DNA from: Planctomycetota bacterium
GTDB lineage: Bacteria; Planctomycetota; UBA1135; JADKAF01
Assembly: GCA_016793245.1 (NCBI GenBank)
Contig: JAEUHW010000398.1
Location: 1 to 40,990 of the forward strand
DNA: 40,990 nt
Direction of reading: 5' to 3'
Position numbers and translations under genes: made by a program. The notes below the pieces were generated by a model. That model saw only the letters and a list, made by a program, of their open reading frames with translations, had not been told where the DNA came from and searched no databases. Positions 36,639 through 40,990 of this stretch are shown here, in pieces (within the stretch, counting starts at the first letter, position 1; the number at the start of each line of letters is the position of its first letter).

Positions 36639-39527
36639 ATGCATCTCCGCACGATGTCGCCTCCATTCGCTGCGGCGCGCCCTTCGGAAGCGGGCCGCGC
36701 CGCCGCTTGGGCCCTCGCTCTCCTCGCGCTGCTCTGCGTGCCGCTCGTCTGGCTCGTCCTTCGCGGCGAAGACGCCGCGGAGGAGCCACGCAGCAGCGGC
36801 ATCTCCCTCGGCGCCGATCCAGGGGCGAACGGGGGTGAATCGAGCTCGACGCCCTCGACGCCACAGGTGCAGCGCGAGAGCTCGGTCGCGAACGGTCGTC
36901 GCGAGCCGCGCGAGTTGGAGCTCGATCCCGAGCTGGAGCTGGAGCTCGACGAGGAGTTCCCCACCGGAGTGTTCGGCCGCGTGACGAATCTCGCGGGCGC
37001 GCCGGTCGCGGGAGTGCTCTGCGAAGTGGTCGACCTCGTCGAGCGTCGCCGCGTCGGTGTCGGGCGCTCCGCGGCGAACGGCGAGTTCACGGTGCGCGGC
37101 CTCGCCGTCGAGGACGGCGACTCGGTCGCGCTGCAGCTCGCGCACCCGGAGTTCGCGGCGACGATCCTCGACGACATCGAAGTCGCCCCCGGTGTGCTGA
37201 TCCCCGTCGGCACCCTGGTCCTGCATCCACCGTCGTCGCTGAGCGGCGTCTGCATCGACGAGGCGACGGGGAAGCCCGTGGCCGGAGCGCTCCTGACGCC
37301 CTTGCTCAGCTTCGAGGGCAGCGAGATCGCGCTGGAAGCGCGCGCCGCGACCTCCGATGCGCAGGGGAACTATCGCCTCACCGGGCTGAGCGGCGGCTTC
37401 CTCCGCATCCACGCGCGCGCGCCGGGCTACGCGACGCGACTGCTCGAGATGATGGGCCTCTCGGGAGGCGAGGCGCGTGAAGGCTATCGCGTGCGCTTGC
37501 GCGCCGCGCCGCCGCTCGAGGGGCGCGTCGAGGATGGCAATGGGCGTCCGCTCGCGGGCATCGCGGTGCGCTACGAGCCGCGGCCGAGCCCGGCGCTCGA
37601 TCTGGAGCGCGAGACGGCGCGCAGCGACGCCGAAGGGCGCTTCCGCTTCCTCTCTCCGGATCCCGAGCGCGGGTATTGGCTCGGAGTCGAGGACCGGCGT
37701 TTCCTACCGGTCACGCATCAGAGCGCGAGCTACGACGCGTCGGTGCAGCGCCTCGTCCTCGCGGCGGGAGCTCGCCTGCGCATCGTGCTCGAGGGCGGCG
37801 ATGGCAGCGAGCCCAGCCTCGCGATCGAGAGCGCGATCAAGACGGACCAGACCCCGAGCCCGGGCCACTTCCGGCCCCTCGCGGCGGAGCTCACGCGACT
37901 CGAGAAGGCGAACGGCGGCTACGAGACCGGCGCGCTCGATCCGCGCGCCTGGTATCGCGTGAGCGCCCGCAGCGGCGAGCGTCTCTCGGCGCAGAGCGCG
38001 CCTCTCGAGCTCGATCCGAAGGCGAGCGAGCCGCTGCTCGTGCGCTTGCGCTTCGATGCCGAGTCGCGCTTGCGCTTGCGCGTGCTCGACGAGAGCGGCT
38101 CCCCGGTCCCCGGAGCGCTCGTGCGCGTGACGCGCGCGGGCAGCTCGATCTCGCTGCGCAGCGCGGTCGATGGCAGCGCGAGCTGTGGCTCCGCGGGCGG
38201 CGGCGACTTCGAGATCGACATCGAGAAGCAGGGCTTCGCTCCCCTCGTCGATCAGTTGCTGCACGTGCCCCCCACAGGCGCCACCCAGGATTACGTGCTG
38301 CCGCGCGGCGGACGCATCTACGGCCGCGTCACGATCGGCGGCGTTCCTCCGGCGAAGCCGTTGCAAGTCTGGCTGCGCACGGCCGGGCTCGACTTCCAGA
38401 GACGAACGACGTCGGGCGATGGCGGAGCCTACGCGTTCGATGGACTCCCGCTCGACGAGAGCTATGAGCTCTTCCCGCTGCAAGGCGTCCGCTCGAACAC
38501 CTTCTCGGCGGAGCGCTTCTCGCATCCGATCGAAGACGACGACCGCTTCGCCTTCGACGAGAAGTACGAGTTCACCGTCGATCTCGAAGCCGAGCAGCCG
38601 GAGCAGCACTACGACATCGACCTGCCGCGCGTGCCCATCGCGCAGGTGCGAGGCACGGTGCGCGACGCGAGCGGCCCGCGAGCGGGGCTCGCGGTGATCG
38701 GCATCCTCTTCGAGTCCGGCGTCGAGCTGGCCGCGCTCAGCGACGCCGAGGGACGCTTCGCGCTCGAGATCGCCGGCGCCGGCGATCTCGACCTCGAAGT
38801 GCGCGCGCAGAGCGGTTCGGCGCTGCTCTGGGTGGACCGCATCGAGCTGCAGGAAGCGCAGGAGCTCGACCTCGAGATCCTGCTCCGCACCGCGAAGCTC
38901 TCCGTCGCGGTGCTCGACGAGAGCGGCCGAGCCGTGAGCGGCGCACGTGTACGCGCGAAGCTGCAGGCCGCCACCGCGGGAGGACCCCACACCCCGATCG
39001 GCGAAGCCCGCGAGGCGCACGCCGATGCGCAGGGACGAGCGAGCTTCGAGGCTCTGCCCGAGGGCCGTTACGACTTCGAGGCCACGGCTCCCCTCTTCGC
39101 GCTCGGCGTGCTCCGGCAACGCGAGATCCTCGCCTCGGCGGAAGGCGAGCAGGTCGAGATCCGCCTCGCGCGCGCCGCGCTAGCCGATCTGATCCTGCTG
39201 CAGGAGAACGGCGAGCGCCTGCAGCAGCCCGTGAACCTCGAGATCTACGACGCGACCGGCGCGCCGGTGCCGTTCCGCGATGGCTCGCCGCGCGCGACGA
39301 TCCGCGCAGGTGAGCTCCGGCTCGATCACCTCACCGTCGGCGGCTATCGCTTCGTCCTCTCGCGCACCTCGACGCGCCTCGAGCGCTACGCCGATCTGCT
39401 CGGCGGCGACGAGGCGCAGCGCATCGAGTGGCGCCTCTCGATCGGCGGTGCCGGAGGCGAGATGCCTCCCAATGCGAAGGAGCGCAACCAAGGCGCGGAC
39501 GACGAGAAGCGGGAGAAGGGCCGGTGA
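36639..39527 (+). CDS. Membrane-anchored protein with multiple CarboxypepD_reg-like beta domains
   Basis: A 962-residue protein with one N-terminal membrane helix (about 22-41, AAAWALALLALLCVPLVWLVL). An acidic Glu/Leu stretch (ELELDPELELELDEE) is followed by at least seven beta domains of the carboxypeptidase-regulatory-like type. Each begins with a GxVxDxxGxPVxGAxV-type strand: GVFGRVTNLAGAPVAGV near 110, LSGVCIDEATGKPVAGA near 200, LEGRVEDGNGRPLAG near 292, LRLRVLDESGSPVPGA near 480, IYGRVTIGGVPP near 559, VRGTVRDASG near 670 and LSVAVLDESGRAVSGA near 753. Such domains are structural modules, often in surface proteins. No catalytic motif was seen. It is probably anchored in the inner membrane and extends outward. 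The downstream lipoprotein gene overlaps by four bases, suggesting joint action. Confidence 0.8.
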   Translation: MHLRTMSPPFAAARPSEAGRAAAWALALLALLCVPLVWLVLRGEDAAEEPRSSGISLGADPGANGGESSSTPSTPQVQRESSVANGRREPRELELDPELELELDEEFPTGVFGRVTNLAGAPVAGVLCEVVDLVERRRVGVGRSAANGEFTVRGLAVEDGDSVALQLAHPEFAATILDDIEVAPGVLIPVGTLVLHPPSSLSGVCIDEATGKPVAGALLTPLLSFEGSEIALEARAATSDAQGNYRLTGLSGGFLRIHARAPGYATRLLEMMGLSGGEAREGYRVRLRAAPPLEGRVEDGNGRPLAGIAVRYEPRPSPALDLERETARSDAEGRFRFLSPDPERGYWLGVEDRRFLPVTHQSASYDASVQRLVLAAGARLRIVLEGGDGSEPSLAIESAIKTDQTPSPGHFRPLAAELTRLEKANGGYETGALDPRAWYRVSARSGERLSAQSAPLELDPKASEPLLVRLRFDAESRLRLRVLDESGSPVPGALVRVTRAGSSISLRSAVDGSASCGSAGGGDFEIDIEKQGFAPLVDQLLHVPPTGATQDYVLPRGGRIYGRVTIGGVPPAKPLQVWLRTAGLDFQRRTTSGDGGAYAFDGLPLDESYELFPLQGVRSNTFSAERFSHPIEDDDRFAFDEKYEFTVDLEAEQPEQHYDIDLPRVPIAQVRGTVRDASGPRAGLAVIGILFESGVELAALSDAEGRFALEIAGAGDLDLEVRAQSGSALLWVDRIELQEAQELDLEILLRTAKLSVAVLDESGRAVSGARVRAKLQAATAGGPHTPIGEAREAHADAQGRASFEALPEGRYDFEATAPLFALGVLRQREILASAEGEQVEIRLARAALADLILLQENGERLQQPVNLEIYDATGAPVPFRDGSPRATIRAGELRLDHLTVGGYRFVLSRTSTRLERYADLLGGDEAQRIEWRLSIGGAGGEMPPNAKERNQGADDEKREKGR

Positions 39528-40381
39528 GTCGGCGGCGGGCATCGCTCGCAGCCCTCGCGTTGCTGGCCCTCGGCGCGTGCGCGGCACCGGAGCGCGCCTC
39601 TGCGCCGCCTTCCGCGGCAACGCCGAAGGACGACAGCTCGCGGCTCGCCGTTCCGGAACCTCCGACCTCGCCCTATCCGCGCTGGCCCGAGCCCTCGGCT
39701 GCGATCGGCCTCGAGCCGCACACGCTGCTCGCGATCCGCGAGACGCGCCGCGTCGAGGGCGTCGAGAACGAGAGCTCCGAGCTCCGCGTGCGCTGGCGCG
39801 ATATCGACGCGCAAGGTCGCGGACGGAGCGCGGACATCGTCGTACATCGCGAACAGCGCGGTCGCGGAGCGGAGCTGCGCTCGACGCCGAACGAGGGCCG
39901 GCGCTTCGCGATCGAGGAACGCAGCGGTGCGCTGCGCTTGCTCTCGGGAAGCGCGCCGAGCTTCACCGACGAGACCGATCGCCAGCCCGCGCTCTTCGCG
40001 CGCGCGCTCGCGAGCGGGGGACATGGCGCGCTGCGACCCGAGGAGCCGCGCGCGATCGGCGAGCGCTGGAGCGTGCCGCTCGGGCGCTATCTCGCCGAGG
40101 CCGGCCTCGCCGGCGCGCCGTCGTTCGAGGGCAGCGTGAGCGCGGAGCGGCGCCCCGATCGCGACGGAAGGATCGCGATCGCCTTCGAGGTCGCGCTGCA
40201 GACGCCGGAGCGCTTCCGCCGCGACGCCAGCCTCTCGCTCCGCGGCGAAGTGCTCTTCGATCCGCGGCTGGGACTCGCCATCTCGAAGCAGAGCTCGGGA
40301 ATCCTCCGCGAAGAGAGCCGCGAGCTCGCGATCGAGGTCGAGACGCAGATCGAAGTGCTGGCGGTGGGCCGCGATTCCTAG
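39524..40381 (+). CDS. Lipoprotein of unknown function
   Basis: A 285-residue product starting at GTG 39524, which overlaps the previous stop codon (GTGA). The N-terminus VSRRRASLAALALLALGAC has a basic start, hydrophobic core and a lipobox LGAC, so Cys19 should be lipidated. A Pro/Ala-rich stretch follows to about 60. The remainder is charged and beta-like, with no family recognised. A longer in-frame start at 39428 is rejected because it lies inside the upstream gene and hides the lipobox. Probably co-expressed with the large surface-type protein and located in the outer or inner membrane. Confidence 0.75.
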   Translation: MSRRRASLAALALLALGACAAPERASAPPSAATPKDDSSRLAVPEPPTSPYPRWPEPSAAIGLEPHTLLAIRETRRVEGVENESSELRVRWRDIDAQGRGRSADIVVHREQRGRGAELRSTPNEGRRFAIEERSGALRLLSGSAPSFTDETDRQPALFARALASGGHGALRPEEPRAIGERWSVPLGRYLAEAGLAGAPSFEGSVSAERRPDRDGRIAIAFEVALQTPERFRRDASLSLRGEVLFDPRLGLAISKQSSGILREESRELAIEVETQIEVLAVGRDS

Positions 40382-40404
40382 ACGCGGAGCCGCGGCGCGC
40401 AGGC

Positions 40405-40990
40405 TCAGCGCGCGCCTTCGCTGCGCTGTAGTCGATCGCGCCAGCGCCCGAGCGCCGTGTGCGCGGTGAGATCGAAGTGCAGCGGCGTCACCGAGAGCGC
40501 GCCGTCCCTCACCAGCGGCACGTCGGAGAACGCGGCCTCGCGCTCGAAGTCGAGGCCGTGCCCGACCGGCCAGTAGTAGAGATGCCCGCCGGGGCTCGTC
40601 GCCTTCTCGTAGCGATCGCGGATCGCGGCGTCGTTCGCCGGAGCGACGACGATCGGCGGCGTCGGCCCCTCGGCCTCGGTGAGCGGCAGGTTCACGCTCA
40701 GCACATCGTGCGGCGCGAGCGGACCGCCCGCGAGCAGGCGTTCCAGCGTCTCGCGCGCATGCCGCGCGGCGACGTCCCAGCGCGCCTTGCCAAGGTCTTG
40801 GTAGAGCAGCGAGAACGCGACCGCGGGCACGCCGCTGATGCCGGCCTCGAGCGCCGCCGCGACGGTGCCGCTGTAGATCACGTTGATGCCGAGGTTCGCG
40901 CCGTGATTGATGCCCGAGACGACGAGATCCGGTCGTCCCGGCCCCATGTGCTCGGGCCAGAGCGCGCGCAGCGCGACCTTCACGCAGTCC
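40405..40990 (-). CDS. surE: 5'/3'-nucleotidase SurE, partial at right edge
   Basis: The C-terminal 194 or so residues of SurE, a metal-dependent nucleoside monophosphatase; its N-terminus, with the DD metal ligands, lies outside the window. The frame stays open across the right edge (Asp-Cys precede VKVALRALW, as in the family's usual DCV sequence). PDLVVSGINHGANLGINVIYSGTVAAALEA matches the SurE core closely. The C-terminus has SVTPLHFDLTAH, the usual end of the family. It is downstream of, and convergent with, the lipoprotein gene, 23 bases apart. Confidence 0.93.
   Translation of the reverse strand, partial: DCVKVALRALWPEHMGPGRPDLVVSGINHGANLGINVIYSGTVAAALEAGISGVPAVAFSLLYQDLGKARWDVAARHARETLERLLAGGPLAPHDVLSVNLPLTEAEGPTPPIVVAPANDAAIRDRYEKATSPGGHLYYWPVGHGLDFEREAAFSDVPLVRDGALSVTPLHFDLTAHTALGRWRDRLQRSEGAR

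Overview
The window is about 41 kb of high-GC bacterial chromosome, densely coded on both strands. No tRNA, rRNA, CRISPR array, insertion sequence or phage gene was seen. The gene set (a short type II secretion locus, a System II cytochrome c assembly pair, an MFS/spermidine-synthase-like fusion, a Sua5/phosphatase fusion, a CarboxypepD_reg-like protein and a large secreted protein of unknown family) best fits a deep-branching planctomycete-like bacterium. Another high-GC Gram-negative such as a myxobacterium cannot be excluded, because no phylogenetic marker could be searched.

Layout. 1-6125 (minus): a stand-alone soluble histidine kinase, an NtrC-type sigma-54 activator, dnaK, then an ABC ATPase fused to an ABC-2 permease that runs off the left edge. 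6265-7314 (plus): a Sua5/YrdC domain fused to a low-molecular-weight phosphatase whose P-loop resembles the protein-arginine phosphatase YwlE. 7430-10513 (minus): a membrane protein with a spermidine-synthase-like domain. 11014-19659 (plus): a type II secretion operon gspD-E-F-G-H-I-J behind a TTGACA-17-TATAGT promoter that is flanked by a 9-bp inverted repeat. 19813-24249 (minus): serS, a secreted protein of unknown family and a rhomboid protease. 24373-25227 (plus): folD. 25259-35174 (minus): a nearly 10 kb same-strand run, in transcription order sucC, sucD, a small membrane protein, tatA, a MobA/polyprenyl-synthase fusion, a very large ResB-like protein and CcsA. 35239-36429 (plus): a long-form dCTP deaminase. 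36639-40381 (plus): a membrane-anchored multi-domain surface-type protein overlapping a lipoprotein gene. 40405-40990 (minus): surE, cut by the right edge.

Functional themes are export (Tat, type II secretion, ABC export, rhomboid, many exported products), respiration (succinyl-CoA synthetase, System II cytochrome c maturation, a polyprenyl synthase that could supply quinone side chains) and housekeeping. Two domain fusions stand out: MobA with polyprenyl synthase, and Sua5 with a YwlE-like phosphatase.

The most striking non-coding signal is a family of short tandem hairpins in three intergenic regions (13588-13688, 19729-19782, 36476-36565). Each unit has a GCTGG box, two bases, a 7-bp stem, a fixed TGAC loop and the other stem arm. 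The stems differ between loci while keeping pairing, and units repeat every 34-36 bp. This looks like a REP-type element family under structural constraint. A perfect 22-bp palindrome lies exactly in the linker of the MobA/polyprenyl-synthase fusion.
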